Below the pieces are notes generated by a model. The model had not been told where the DNA came from. It worked only from the letters and a program-made list of their open reading frames with translations, and made no database searches. This document shows positions 37,593-47,113 of a DNA stretch of 64,000 nucleotides, piece after piece. A program made the position numbers and the translations under genes. Source of the stretch: Candidatus Persebacteraceae bacterium Df01 (GTDB lineage: Bacteria; Pseudomonadota; Gammaproteobacteria; Tethybacterales; Persebacteraceae); NCBI GenBank assembly GCA_030386295.1, contig JANQAO010000001.1, forward strand, positions 557,833 through 621,832, given 5' to 3'. Every line of letters starts with the position of its first letter. Within the stretch, counting starts at the first letter, position 1.

Positions 37593-37856
37593 ATGGAAAA
37601 AGATAGGTTAAAAACATAGGTAGAAGAAGCACTAAAAGAATTAGAAGGTAAAGGAAGTATCGTTCAAATTGCTAGGATGTTATGGAAAAAGCATGAACCT
37701 GAGCTACGAAAATCAGGTGATTTATTTTATACGTGGCAGTATGGCATGCGGTGGGCAGCAACTGAATTGAGAAAGCAGGAAATCATGGTTCTCGCTGATT
37801 CGTCAGAACGTGGAAAATGGGAGCTAACAGAAAAGCCCATTTCGGAGGAAGGATAA
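37593..37856 (+). pseudogene. Small winged-helix-like gene with early in-frame TAG
   Basis: ATG at 37593 follows a strong ribosome site AGGGGG but meets TAG at codon 9 (37617-37619). The frame then continues to 37856, giving EEALKELEGKGSIVQIARMLW and then KSGDLFYTWQYGMRWAATELR and GKWELTEKP. The end resembles small uncharacterised helix-turn-helix proteins and the N-terminal winged helix of Mrr-type proteins; this match is by eye and weak. A single base change would restore the 87-residue frame. No good internal start follows the TAG. Confidence 0.6.
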
Positions 37857-37922
37857 CATCGCTCTGTTTTTCTACTTTTTATAGAGGCGATGTTAAAGAC
37901 GAAACATAAAATAATTGACATT

Positions 37923-39173
37923 TTATCCACACCGCCGAGTTTTTGCGCCCAACACCGATAGTTTATGTTCCATTCGTTCGTAGCCGCGGTCCAAATGGTA
38001 TACGCGGTCAATCAACGTTGTATCCTGTGCGGCGAGTCCCGCAATCACCAAAGAGGCAGACGCGCGTAAATCTGTCGCCATTAATGGCGCACCCTTCAAG
38101 ATATCTACGCCTCGTACTATCGCCGTATTGCGTTTGAGTTCAATGTTGGCGCCCATACGGGTAAGTTCTGGTGCGTGCATAAAACGGTTTTCAAAAACAT
38201 TTTCTACGATGATTGCGGTGCCGTCGGCAACACTGTTAACCGCCATCCATTGTGCTTGTAAATCGGTTGGAAATCCCGGATAAGGAGCCGTTTCGGCATC
38301 CGTCGCTTGTGGACGGGAGGACATGACAATGCGGATGTTGTTTGAGGAAGGTGCTAACGTTGCGCCCGCAGTTTCAAGTTTATTCAGCAAATTTTGTAAA
38401 TGCTCGGCGTTTGCGCCGACAAGTTCTACATCGCCACCACAAGCTGCTGTCGCACACAAATAAGTTCCCGCTTCAATGCGATCTGAAACTACGGTGTGAG
38501 AGGCGCCGGACAATTTTTTCGTTCCACGAATGCGCAATAAATTGCTATTGAGTCCGGTAATGTTCGCTCCCATACTGTTGAGAAAAATCGCTAAATCGGT
38601 AATTTCTGGCTCGCGGGCGGCGTTTTCAATAATGGTTTCTCCATCTGCTAATGCCGCAGCCATCATTAGGTTTTCTGTGCCAGTGACGGTTGGCATTGGT
38701 AATACCAAGTGAGCACCACGTAATCGCTCGGCATTGGCAACGATATTGCCGTCCTTTACCTCAATGGTTGCACCCATGCGTGTCAACCCTTCTATATGTG
38801 CATTAACCGGGCGGGCGCCGATAGCGAATCCCCCCGGTAAAGATACGATTGCTTGACCAAAACGTGCGAGTAAGGGGCCTAACGCCAAAATAGACGCGCG
38901 CATGGTTTTTACCAAAGTGTAGGGCGCCTCATGTGTGTGTAATTTTGCGGCTTGGATTTTTAAGGAGCCGTCATTGGTTTCGCAATGCACCCCCATCGCG
39001 CGTAATACCGCCAATGCTGAATGAATATCACGCAGTTGTGGTACATTAGTTAGGTGACACGGTTCTTCTGTGAGTAAGCAGGCAAAGAGTGCTGGAAGGG
39101 CCGCATTTTTAGCACCACTGATATTGATTTTTCCGTGTAACGGTCGACCGCCGCAAATTTCTAGTTTATCCAT
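37923..39173 (-). CDS. murA: UDP-GlcNAc enolpyruvyl transferase, catalytic Cys replaced
   Basis: First committed enzyme of peptidoglycan synthesis, moving enolpyruvate from PEP to UDP-GlcNAc. The start [16 protein letters not shown] has the conserved Lys-Asn pair; [18 protein letters not shown], the Asp in [12 protein letters not shown] and [15 protein letters not shown] are also intact. At the mobile loop, where E. coli has LPGGCTIGARP with catalytic Cys115, this protein has [11 protein letters not shown]: Phe at residue 116 (codon TTC on the minus strand, 38826-38828). ATG at 39173 gives 416 residues, the usual size. The start overlaps ibaG by eight bases. Confidence 0.95.
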   Translation of the reverse strand: MDKLEICGGRPLHGKINISGAKNAALPALFACLLTEEPCHLTNVPQLRDIHSALAVLRAMGVHCETNDGSLKIQAAKLHTHEAPYTLVKTMRASILALGPLLARFGQAIVSLPGGFAIGARPVNAHIEGLTRMGATIEVKDGNIVANAERLRGAHLVLPMPTVTGTENLMMAAALADGETIIENAAREPEITDLAIFLNSMGANITGLNSNLLRIRGTKKLSGASHTVVSDRIEAGTYLCATAACGGDVELVGANAEHLQNLLNKLETAGATLAPSSNNIRIVMSSRPQATDAETAPYPGFPTDLQAQWMAVNSVADGTAIIVENVFENRFMHAPELTRMGANIELKRNTAIVRGVDILKGAPLMATDLRASASLVIAGLAAQDTTLIDRVYHLDRGYERMEHKLSVLGAKTRRCG

Positions 39174-39402
39174 TCCACTCGTCGGGAGTATGTGTTCGCA
39201 TGGAAAGCGCATGAATCTGCGAGTGCATGCGTTCTCCCAGTGCTGCATATACTTTTTGGTGGCGGCTTACTCGATTAAGTCCCTCAAATTCCACGCTCAC
39301 AATGAGCGCCTCAAAATGGCGCCCGTCGCCTCGTACTTCTAGGTGGACACAGGGTAAGTTGTCACTAACCCATTGCTGAACTTGTTGTGGTGTGGGATCC
39401 AT
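39166..39402 (-). CDS. ibaG: BolA family protein IbaG
   Basis: Small BolA-type protein; relatives partner with monothiol glutaredoxins in iron-sulfur handling. VRGDGRHFEALIVSVEFEGLNRVSRHQKVYAAL with a late His is the BolA core. It has 78 residues. Position directly ahead of murA and behind the ABC-2 transporter is the order known in Betaproteobacteria, which supports the IbaG assignment over BolA. Confidence 0.88.
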   Translation of the reverse strand: MDPTPQQVQQWVSDNLPCVHLEVRGDGRHFEALIVSVEFEGLNRVSRHQKVYAALGERMHSQIHALSMRTHTPDEWNG

Positions 39403-39415
39403 ATGTTTCTCCTTG

Positions 39416-40174
39416 TCAGGTTTTAATTTTATAGCCGGTGCGAACCAAATGCAGTGCCAGCCATGATACGGCGATGGTCAGCGTGACGGTGACCAATAGT
39501 GAGGTGGTTAGCGGAATATCGCCTTGGGCAAAAAATCCGCGTCTGAAACCGTCTATCATATACAAAAACGGATTAAATGATGACAGTCCGCGCCAAAAAT
39601 CGGGTAATGATTGAATAGAATAAAAAACGCCGGATAAAAATGTGAGTGGCATGATGATGAAATTTTGAAACATTCCCAATTGGTCAAATTTTTCTGCCCA
39701 CAGTCCAGCGATAATTCCCAGTGCTCCGGTCATTATTCCGCCCAGCACGGCAAACAGCAGCAATAAAAACGGTGAAGCGGGCGTTAGTGTCGGGACAAAG
39801 AAAATCCCTGTCGCGAGCACCCCCGCACCGATGAGTAAGCCACGAATCACGGAGGCACAGACATAAGCGTTAAAAAATGCTAAAGGAGAAATCGGTGGCA
39901 GCACAATAAGGAGCAAATTGCCGGTTACTTTAGACTGAATCAGTGACGAAGAACTATTGGCAAAGCTATTTTGCAATACTGACATCATCACTAGCCCGGG
40001 AATTAAGAATTCCACATATGACACACCTTCAAATACGTACACTTTTTCACTGAGAATGTGAGAAAACACCAGTAAATATAAAAATGTCGTCAACACTGGC
40101 GCCGCAATGGTCTGAAAGGCCACTCGCCAAAAGCGTACAATTTCTTTTTCTAGCAACCCGCGGAAGCCGTTCAT
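39416..40174 (-). CDS. ABC-2 type transporter permease
   Basis: Membrane subunit of an ABC-2 exporter with about six helices. The family segment ELRRGLSSFNPFLYMIDGFRRGFF-like RGLSSFNPFLYMIDGFRRG near the end and FLSGVFYSIQSLPDF are typical of the YadH/Nod-J group. It has 252 residues and starts on the base where the ATPase gene stops. The substrate is unknown. Confidence 0.9.
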   Translation of the reverse strand: MNGFRGLLEKEIVRFWRVAFQTIAAPVLTTFLYLLVFSHILSEKVYVFEGVSYVEFLIPGLVMMSVLQNSFANSSSSLIQSKVTGNLLLIVLPPISPLAFFNAYVCASVIRGLLIGAGVLATGIFFVPTLTPASPFLLLLFAVLGGIMTGALGIIAGLWAEKFDQLGMFQNFIIMPLTFLSGVFYSIQSLPDFWRGLSSFNPFLYMIDGFRRGFFAQGDIPLTTSLLVTVTLTIAVSWLALHLVRTGYKIKT

Positions 40175-41082
40175 CAGTGTGCCTTCATCATAGCTATAAA
40201 AACATCTTCTAAATCTGCGCGCGATACTTCCATATCGGTTATAGTGCCGCCGCTGTTGTGTACTGTATTGAGTAGCGCATTAATATGACTGCAATCGGGC
40301 AGGGAAAAAATGGCATAGTCGCCCTGCCGTTCGTGTGGCGGCAGAGTTTTCGGTACAGAGCCGGTAATCTTCAGTCGTACTCTGATATTTTCTTCAAAAT
40401 TTGCCAGCAGGTGGGTAGTTTTATCTTGCGCCACTATCCGCCCATCGCGCATTAATGCTATTTCATCGCACAACTCTTCGGCCTCTTCCAGATAATGTGT
40501 GGTGAGGATAATGGTACGCCCGTCGGCGCGCAATTCGCGAATAAAATCCCACAATGTCAGACGCAGATTGATGTCTACCCCAGCGGTTGGTTCATCCAGC
40601 ACAATAACCGGCGGGCTGTGTACCAGTGCTTGGGCAATCATGAGCCGTCGCTTCATACCGCCAGAAAGTCGTCGTGTATTGATTTTCGCTTTATCTTGTA
40701 AATGCAATTTTTCCAGTAAATAATCAACGTGCTTACCATTGTTGTGTAAGCCAAAGTATTTTGATTGAAAAATCAACGCCTCACGCACAGTAAAAAAAGG
40801 GTCATACAGTAACTCTTGCGGCACAATGCCAACTCGGCGTTTGTATTCTAAATTTTGCCCCATCACGTTGTGCCCTAATATAGAGGCATTACCCGAATCA
40901 GCCCGTACCAACCCGCCTAAAATGCCTATAAGGGTGGTTTTCCCGGCGCCATTGGGGCCGAGCAAACCAAAAAAAGAACCGTGTGGCACCGACAGCGATA
41001 TTTTGTCTAGTGCTTGTAAATTCCCAAAGCGCTTGCTTACTCCTTCAATGCGAATAGCTTCAGTCATAGCGCTTTCCGTCAT
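40174..41082 (-). CDS. ABC transporter ATP-binding protein
   Basis: ATPase partner of the ABC-2 permease (YadG-like). Walker A is GLLGPNGAGKTTLIG, the signature is RLSGGMKRRLMIAQAL, Walker B is VIVLDEPTAGVD and the switch His is in ILTTHYLEEAEEL. It has 302 residues from ATG 41082, which abuts the stop of the GNAT gene; ATG at 41067 is equally possible. The two-gene exporter is in one run with ibaG and murA. Confidence 0.93.
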   Translation of the reverse strand: MTESAMTEAIRIEGVSKRFGNLQALDKISLSVPHGSFFGLLGPNGAGKTTLIGILGGLVRADSGNASILGHNVMGQNLEYKRRVGIVPQELLYDPFFTVREALIFQSKYFGLHNNGKHVDYLLEKLHLQDKAKINTRRLSGGMKRRLMIAQALVHSPPVIVLDEPTAGVDINLRLTLWDFIRELRADGRTIILTTHYLEEAEELCDEIALMRDGRIVAQDKTTHLLANFEENIRVRLKITGSVPKTLPPHERQGDYAIFSLPDCSHINALLNTVHNSGGTITDMEVSRADLEDVFIAMMKAH

Positions 41083-41556
41083 CTATCGTGTGCCATGGTT
41101 ATCGTTACTACTTATTAGCATCTTGTCATAAATCACCCATGTTGTTTTAGTGGCAATGTTGTCATACAACGCTTGCGCTTGTGTATTATCTGCTGCCGTT
41201 GCCCAGCGTAACAAGGGGCAACCTTGTGCTTTTGCCTGTGCCGCCGCCGCATCAACAAGCTTTTTGCCGATGCTTTGACCACGGGCGTCAGGATGTACAA
41301 ACAAATCATTTAGATAAGCTAACCGCCCGCCGACTAACGGTCGTAAATTAATGTGCCAGTGAGCAATGCCCAACAGGCGCGAATCGGTGTGTGCCCCCAG
41401 CCCATGTATCTGTCCCTGCAAAATCCACCGCCATACCGTATTCAATACTTCGTCTGACATCGGTTGTTGATAAAAATTGGCGTAAGCAGAAAACAACTTC
41501 CGCCATTCATGGGCGTGCCCGTCTGTCAGTGCCGTGACGGAAATATTGTCGTCCAT
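41083..41556 (-). CDS. GNAT family N-acetyltransferase
   Basis: A 157-residue GCN5-related acetyltransferase. The acetyl-CoA binding motif A is LNDLFVHPDARGQSIGKKLVDAA, followed by LLRWATAADNTQAQALYD. The substrate cannot be told from sequence. It lies one base after the end of ffh on the minus strand and directly before the ABC ATPase gene. Confidence 0.87.
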   Translation of the reverse strand: MDDNISVTALTDGHAHEWRKLFSAYANFYQQPMSDEVLNTVWRWILQGQIHGLGAHTDSRLLGIAHWHINLRPLVGGRLAYLNDLFVHPDARGQSIGKKLVDAAAAQAKAQGCPLLRWATAADNTQAQALYDNIATKTTWVIYDKMLISSNDNHGTR

Positions 41557-41557
41557 C

Positions 41558-42892
41558 TTAACCGAGTAGGTTTTGCATCATACGCATCATGCCAGCGGGA
41601 TTTTTGGCAAAGCGTTTCATTATTTTTCGTGTTTGTTCGTGTTGTGTGAGTAATTGATTGACAAGATTAACTGTCGCGCCGGAGCCGGCGGCAATGCGTC
41701 GCTTGCGTGAGGCTTTAATAATCTCGGGGGCAGCACGCTCGCCCGGCGTCATAGAATAAATGATAGCTTCCATATGTTTCATTTTGTCGCCGTCGGCTTC
41801 AACGCCACGTAGTTTGTCAGCAATCATACCGGGCATTTTGTCAACCATTGCGTCCACGCCGCCCATTTTCTTCATTTGCTGCATTTGTGCGAGCTGGTCA
41901 TTCAAATCAAAATGGTCTGGTTTTTTAAGTTTTTTTCCTAATCGGCGGATGACTGACTGGTCGGTTTTTTCAGCCGCCTGTTCGGCCAACGACGCCAAAT
42001 CACCCATACCTAAAATGCGTGAAGCAAAGCGGGCTGGATGAAAATCTTGTAAATCGTCGGGCTTTTCGCCTACGCCTACAAATTTAACCGGTGCACCGAT
42101 AACTGCTCGCGCCGACAGCGCCGCACCGCCGCGAGCATCACCGTCAAATTTAGTCAGTACAATGCCGGTAAGTGGTAGTGTGTCGTGAAAGCGCCGTGCG
42201 GTGTTGACAGCGTCTTGTCCTTGCATGGAGTCAACAAAAAACAATGTTTCTGCTGGTTTGAGTGATTCTGCTAAGCGGCGAATTTCGTCCATCATGTCAT
42301 CATCCAGCGTTGTTCTTCCCGCCGTGTCCATAAGTACCACATCGGTCAGTTGCCGGTGCGCGATGTTCATTAATTCTTTTCCGCGGGAGACAGCATCGCT
42401 CATATTGTCGCTTTCGGCATAATTGACACCGATGTCGGCGGACAAAATTTTCAGCTGAGCAAGCGCAGCCGGACGGCGAATGTCGGTGGATGCCAGCAAC
42501 ACTCGTTTTTTCTCACGTTCTTTCAAGCGTTTAGCAATTTTTGCTAGTGATGTAGTTTTTCCCACACCTTGTAGCCCGCACGCCAGCACTACTGCAGGGC
42601 TTTTTTTCAATCGTAATCCGGCGTGTGCGTCTCCCATGAGATGGGTGAGTTGACGGTATACAATGTCGGTAAATGCTCGTCCGGGATTGACGTTACGGTC
42701 TATTTGTACGCCAAGAGCATCTTCTTTGATTGAGTGTAGAAAATCACTGACAACAGGCAAGGCAACATCTGCTTCTAGCATGGCTAAGCGAATGTCTTTG
42801 AGTGCTTGTTCGATATTTTCTTCGGTTAGGCGCCCTTGTCCACGTACCTTTTTGATAATATCTGAGAAATTTTTTGTGAGCGCTTTAAGCAT
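41558..42892 (-). CDS. ffh: Signal recognition particle protein Ffh
   Basis: SRP54 GTPase that with 4.5S RNA targets inner-membrane proteins to FtsY and SecYEG. N domain: LTKNFSDIIKKVRGQGRLTEENI. G domain: LACGLQGVGKTTSLAKIA, DIRRPAALAQL, DTAGRTTLDD, TKFDGDARGGAALS and GVGEKPDDLQDFHPAR. M domain: SMTPGERAAPEI, KASRKRRIAAGSGATVNLVNQLL. ATG at 42892 gives 444 residues. Only 19 bases separate it from the divergent ypjD-like gene. Confidence 0.97.
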   Translation of the reverse strand: MLKALTKNFSDIIKKVRGQGRLTEENIEQALKDIRLAMLEADVALPVVSDFLHSIKEDALGVQIDRNVNPGRAFTDIVYRQLTHLMGDAHAGLRLKKSPAVVLACGLQGVGKTTSLAKIAKRLKEREKKRVLLASTDIRRPAALAQLKILSADIGVNYAESDNMSDAVSRGKELMNIAHRQLTDVVLMDTAGRTTLDDDMMDEIRRLAESLKPAETLFFVDSMQGQDAVNTARRFHDTLPLTGIVLTKFDGDARGGAALSARAVIGAPVKFVGVGEKPDDLQDFHPARFASRILGMGDLASLAEQAAEKTDQSVIRRLGKKLKKPDHFDLNDQLAQMQQMKKMGGVDAMVDKMPGMIADKLRGVEADGDKMKHMEAIIYSMTPGERAAPEIIKASRKRRIAAGSGATVNLVNQLLTQHEQTRKIMKRFAKNPAGMMRMMQNLLG

Positions 42893-42911
42893 CTTTATGC
42901 AATTGAAATAA

Positions 42912-43616
42912 ATGATTCTACTACATGTCATTACGGCAATTTGTTACGCAGTAGCGTTACGTCGTAGCATCTTTTTTTGGCTGGCGGCAGGACTGCATAT
43001 TATCGGTATTGGTATTCATCAATGGCAAGCATTACGCTTTGATGTTGGCATGTCATTGTCGCTATTTATGCTTATCACGGCTCTTGTCGCGTGGCGACGC
43101 ATTCGTCCGGCATCACGCGCCGTGCTTCTCGTATTGATGGCATTGTCTTCTTTAGCGCCGATGCTGTTTTATACGCCCAAAGCGCCATCGCTGGCGCCGG
43201 TTACGGTAGCGCATGTACTACTTGCCATGTTGGCTTATGCTTTTGCCGCTACCACCATGTTGCAATGGTTAGATTTGCGTCTTGCCGAACGCGCGCGCCG
43301 CCAACTATCGTCCGCTGGCACAGTGCCGTTACTCACGATGGAAAAAAACTGTTTTTGCACTCTCGCCCAGGCCTTTGCGTTGTTGTCATTAACCTTAGTG
43401 AGTGGGGTGGCTTTTGGCGATGGTTTCCCGCCCGCACACAAAACTTTGTTTGCCGTGCTGACGTGGGTCACGTTTGGCGGGTTGCTGGTGGGGAGACATT
43501 ATCTGGGTTGGAGAGGGCGCACAGCGCAAATATGGCTTGCCACTGGCTTTATGTTTTTTGTGCTGAGTTATTTCGGTACTTATTTTGTGTTGCAAGTGTT
43601 ATTGGAAAAAAGCTGA
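42912..43616 (+). CDS. YpjD/CcsA-family cytochrome c assembly-like membrane protein
   Basis: A 234-residue protein with about eight membrane helices. It shows AAGLHIIGIGIHQWQ, a helix with HVLLAMLAYAFAATTMLQ, a segment FPPAHKTLFAVLTWVTFGGLLVGRHYLGWRGR and a last helix LSYFGTYFVLQ. These match the CcsA-like proteins found next to ffh in Beta- and Gammaproteobacteria. Family members handle haem during cytochrome c maturation, but the role of this branch is not established. The conserved His residues are present. Confidence 0.85.
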   Translation: MILLHVITAICYAVALRRSIFFWLAAGLHIIGIGIHQWQALRFDVGMSLSLFMLITALVAWRRIRPASRAVLLVLMALSSLAPMLFYTPKAPSLAPVTVAHVLLAMLAYAFAATTMLQWLDLRLAERARRQLSSAGTVPLLTMEKNCFCTLAQAFALLSLTLVSGVAFGDGFPPAHKTLFAVLTWVTFGGLLVGRHYLGWRGRTAQIWLATGFMFFVLSYFGTYFVLQVLLEKS

Positions 43617-43764
43617 TTTGTGAAAATTACCTTGGTGTAACGGAAAAAACATAACGGTAAATGTTGTACAATTTTCCTTGTCGGTGCGATATGCTGTAAA
43701 TAATATTTTTGGCTATTCGGTTGCTGGCGGCATAGACAATTTTTTATCTAAAAAGGAGCATATT

Positions 43765-45210
43765 GTGTCCAAACGTCCAATACTTACTACTTCTGCTGGC
43801 ATTCCGGTAAATGACAATCAAAACAGCCTTACTGCAGGCCCGCGGGGCCCGTTGCTGGTGCAAGATTGGCAATTATTTGAAAAGCACGCTCACTTTAATC
43901 GTGAACGTATTCCCGAGCGTATCGTCCACGCTAAAGGATCTGCCGCCTATGGCACGTTAACGATTGACAAAAACATGGCTGATTACACATGTGCATCTTT
44001 GTTTGGTAAAGCTGGCAACCGTGCTGATTGCTTGTTGCGTTTTTCTACCGTTGCTGGTGAGCGTGGTGCCGCTGATGCTGAGCGAGATGTACGCGGTTTT
44101 GCCCTCAAGGTGTACACCGATGAGGGAAATTGGGATATGGTGGGTAATAATACACCAGTATTTTTTGTGCGCGATCCGTACAAATTTCCCGACTTCATTC
44201 ACACACAAAAACGTGATCCCAAGAATAATCTGCGTAATATGACGGCAGCGTGGGATTTTTGGTCATTGTCACCGGAAAGTCTGCACCAGGTGACGATCTT
44301 GTTTTCCGATCGCGGGTTACCCAAAAGTTACCGCCATGTTAACGGCTATGGTTCGCATACTTATAGTTTTTACAATGCTAAAGGCGAGCGTTTTTGGGTG
44401 AAATTTCATTTCAAAACTATGCAAGGTATTGCGCATTTGACTGACGAGGAAGCTACGGCGGTAGTAGGCGGTGACCGCGAAAGTCACCAGCGCGATTTGT
44501 TTAGTGCTATTGAGGCGGGAGATTTTCCTAAATGGAAATTTTGTGTGCAAATCATGCCTGAGGTGGATGCTGAAAAGACGCCATACAATCCTTTTGATTT
44601 AACTAAAGTGTGGCCGCACGGCGATTATCCGCTTATTGATGTTGGCGTGTTGGAGATTAATCGCAACCCAGAAAATTATTTTGCCGAAGTAGAACAGTCC
44701 AGTTTTTCGCCAGCAAACGTGGTGCCGGGTATTAGCCACAGCCCCGACAAAATGTTGCAATTTCGGATTTTTTCGTATGCCGATGCACACCGCTATCGTT
44801 TGGGTGTGAATTATGAAGACTTGCCGGTTAATCGTCCGCAATGTCCGGTACACACATATTACCGTGACGGCGCAATGCGATTTGACGGTAATAACGGTGG
44901 TGCGGTCAATTATGAGCCCAACAGTTTTGACGGTCCGGCAGAAGGTGATATACACCGAGAGCCACCGCTCACTATTAGCGGCGATGCTGCTCGCTATAAT
45001 CACCGTGATGGCAATGATGATTACACCCAGCCCGGAAACTTATTTCGGTTAGTGACGTCGGAGCAACAAGAACGCTTGTGTGCTAACATCGCCCGATCTA
45101 TGCAGGGCGTGCCGGAAGACATTGTGCAACGGCAAATTACCCATTTTGCTAAAGCTGATGCTGCATACGGTGAAGGAGTGAAGCAACAATTGTTGCGGCA
45201 GGCAGATTAG
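43765..45210 (+). CDS. katA: Monofunctional haem catalase
   Basis: Breaks hydrogen peroxide into water and oxygen. Active-site His lies in [18 protein letters not shown], Asn in [21 protein letters not shown] matches the family block, and the haem-ligand Tyr is in [17 protein letters not shown] at 43765 has AAGGAG nine bases ahead and gives (M)[11 protein letters not shown], so the upstream open frame is ignored; 481 residues. No oxyR is nearby. With tpx downstream it forms the peroxide defence of this segment. Confidence 0.95.
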   Translation: MSKRPILTTSAGIPVNDNQNSLTAGPRGPLLVQDWQLFEKHAHFNRERIPERIVHAKGSAAYGTLTIDKNMADYTCASLFGKAGNRADCLLRFSTVAGERGAADAERDVRGFALKVYTDEGNWDMVGNNTPVFFVRDPYKFPDFIHTQKRDPKNNLRNMTAAWDFWSLSPESLHQVTILFSDRGLPKSYRHVNGYGSHTYSFYNAKGERFWVKFHFKTMQGIAHLTDEEATAVVGGDRESHQRDLFSAIEAGDFPKWKFCVQIMPEVDAEKTPYNPFDLTKVWPHGDYPLIDVGVLEINRNPENYFAEVEQSSFSPANVVPGISHSPDKMLQFRIFSYADAHRYRLGVNYEDLPVNRPQCPVHTYYRDGAMRFDGNNGGAVNYEPNSFDGPAEGDIHREPPLTISGDAARYNHRDGNDDYTQPGNLFRLVTSEQQERLCANIARSMQGVPEDIVQRQITHFAKADAAYGEGVKQQLLRQAD

Positions 45211-45366
45211 TATTATCTGTTTTTAGCTGTCAATAGCGGAGAGTATCGGGCGGGTGCGATATTTTACTATGTCTAAAAAAATCGCCGTTCTACGTTCGTT
45301 GCTGGTGGGGACGAGCCACGATATGAAGCGCTGCCTGATTGATAATGGAACTGATTTTTTTATGTT
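45211..45366. other. Short intergenic stretch after katA
   Basis: A 34-codon frame (ATG 45269) with a Lys-rich start is present but matches no family I recognise and has no ribosome site. No terminator hairpin is seen between the convergent katA and EamA genes. Confidence 0.3.
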
Positions 45367-46296
45367 TCAATAACTATCTCGTTTTGCCCGTTTTTCTGCT
45401 AGCCAGATACCTAGTAGCACCAGTAGCAGTGCTATACCCTGAAACCAAAAAATCGGTTCGTCCAATAATAGCACCGCTAGCAACACCGCGAATACTGGCA
45501 CTAAATTAATAAATACTCCTGCCCGTCCCGGCCCTAATATTTCAATTCCGCGAATATAAAACACGTGTGATAAAAAAGACGGAAACAGCGCAATCAATAC
45601 GATTAGTCCCCAACCACGTGTCGTTGGCCACGGCACATCACTAAAAAATAATTCATAACACATGAGTGGCAGTGAGCTCAGTAACGCAGCTCCCGCTAAT
45701 AGTGAAAAAAATAGCACGCTGCTCAATGGCGGGCGTTTTTTTAGAGCCACAGTATAGCCGGCATAAATAAAGCAGGCGATAAACATCATGAAGTCGCCGT
45801 TGTTAATATTTAGGCGAATAAGTGCCACTAAATCACCCTGTGATGCCAACAGTATTGCGCCGGCGGCGGTGAGCAGCACTCCAACACCTTGTAAAACGCC
45901 AAATCGTACGCCATAAAATACCAGCGAACCGAGCAGTACCCATACTGGGATAGTGCCTTGAATGATACCTAAATTAACTGCGCTGGTGCGGTGTGCAGCT
46001 TCATAAAATAAGGTATTAAATAACGTTAATCCCAGCGTGCCCATTAAAAAAATCCACAGTGCTCGTGGGCGAGCTTGGCGCCAAGCTTCAATCATGCGCC
46101 CACGTTGCCAGACGCATAAAATCATAAAAACGACAATCCAGCGTAGTGTGACAATCTGATACGGTGAAGCTTCACCGACGGCAAGACGCCCAGCAATGGT
46201 ATTGCCACCAAAGAAAAATGCCGTCAGTGTGAGCAATATATATGGATTGTCATATAGCTGTCTTCTCCAGCGGTGCAATTGTGGCGACAAAATCAT
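45367..46296 (-). CDS. EamA/DMT family transporter
   Basis: A ten-helix drug/metabolite transporter protein with two EamA halves: ILLTLTAFFFGGNTIAGRLAVGEASP starts the first, and NINNGDFMMFIACFIYAGYTVALKK the second, ending with LDEPIFWFQGIALLLVLLGIWLAEK. ATG at 46296 gives 309 residues; the frame is open upstream without similarity. The substrate is unknown; relatives export amino acids or small metabolites. Confidence 0.9.
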   Translation of the reverse strand: MILSPQLHRWRRQLYDNPYILLTLTAFFFGGNTIAGRLAVGEASPYQIVTLRWIVVFMILCVWQRGRMIEAWRQARPRALWIFLMGTLGLTLFNTLFYEAAHRTSAVNLGIIQGTIPVWVLLGSLVFYGVRFGVLQGVGVLLTAAGAILLASQGDLVALIRLNINNGDFMMFIACFIYAGYTVALKKRPPLSSVLFFSLLAGAALLSSLPLMCYELFFSDVPWPTTRGWGLIVLIALFPSFLSHVFYIRGIEILGPGRAGVFINLVPVFAVLLAVLLLDEPIFWFQGIALLLVLLGIWLAEKRAKRDSY

Positions 46297-46483
46297 GCCA
46301 CATTGTATACCGGCTGGACAAAACAGCCTTGCTTGACAGACTGGTACAAAATCAGCGGAGAATACTCTCAAATCAAGGTGGCGAATCGCGGTTGTTTTAT
46401 ATAGAGGGTTTCGTTTTATTCTGTAGGCTGGTTGTTGTGAGATGCGTATAATGACCGAAATATTATCCAATATAGAGGAAATT

Positions 46484-46984
46484 ATGGCTTCCATCAAATT
46501 GCAAGGCAATCCTATTGAAACTGTCGGCAAACTTCCTACAGTCGGTGGTAAGGCGGTAAATTTTACGCTTGTTAAAAGTGATCTTTCAGAATCTAAATTA
46601 TTCGACTACATCGGTAAAAACGTGATTCTCAATATTTTCCCCAGTATAGATACTTCGGTGTGTGCTACTTCGGTTAGGCGCTTCAACACTGAGGCAGATA
46701 AGCGAAAAAATACCGTTGTGCTGTGTGTCAGCGCCGACCTGCCGTTTGCTCATGATCGCTTTTGCTGTTCCGAAGGATTAGACAATGTGGTGCCGTTGTC
46801 CAGCTTTCGCCATCCTGAATTTGGTCATGATTATGGTGTGCTCATCGTTACCGGGCCGTTATGTGGGCTTATGTCACGAGCGATTGTAGTAGTTGCTCCT
46901 GACGGCATAGTCAGCCACGCCGAACAAGTTCCTGAAATTACACAAGAGCCTGATTATGATGCAGCGCTGGCGGCTTTAAAATAA
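46484..46984 (+). CDS. tpx: Thiol peroxidase Tpx
   Basis: Periplasm- or cytoplasm-located atypical two-cysteine peroxiredoxin reducing peroxides with thioredoxin. The peroxidatic Cys is in [15 protein letters not shown] and the resolving Cys in [29 protein letters not shown] and [14 protein letters not shown] are Tpx hallmarks. ATG at 46484 has AGAGGAAA ahead and gives 166 residues. It is divergent from the EamA gene. Confidence 0.95.
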   Translation: MASIKLQGNPIETVGKLPTVGGKAVNFTLVKSDLSESKLFDYIGKNVILNIFPSIDTSVCATSVRRFNTEADKRKNTVVLCVSADLPFAHDRFCCSEGLDNVVPLSSFRHPEFGHDYGVLIVTGPLCGLMSRAIVVVAPDGIVSHAEQVPEITQEPDYDAALAALK

Positions 46985-47082
46985 AGCACGAACGCTGTTG
47001 CTTTTCCGGATGTCGGAGAGAGTAAGCGCACAGTCTGAAATTTTCATTCGGTTATCACAACCGTCAAGTACTGAGACGGCGG

Positions 47083-47088
47083 TATAAT
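47083..47088 (+). promoter_or_regulatory. TATAAT box ahead of the rhodanese-secB run
   Basis: A perfect TATAAT lies 25 bases before the preferred ATG (47114) of the rhodanese gene. The expected -35 position is poor. A short inverted repeat CCGTC/GACGG (47061-47079) spans the -35 region. Confidence 0.4.
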
Positions 47089-47113
47089 CCTGCCAATGAT
47101 ATTGGCATTTGCG

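Noticed and set aside
37617..37619. TAG read as pyrrolysine or other recoding
   Set aside because: No other in-frame TAG was seen in the conserved genes of the window and no recoding gene is present, so a pseudogene is simpler.
45269..45373. 34-codon frame after katA
   Set aside because: No ribosome site or recognisable family; runs into the end of the EamA gene.
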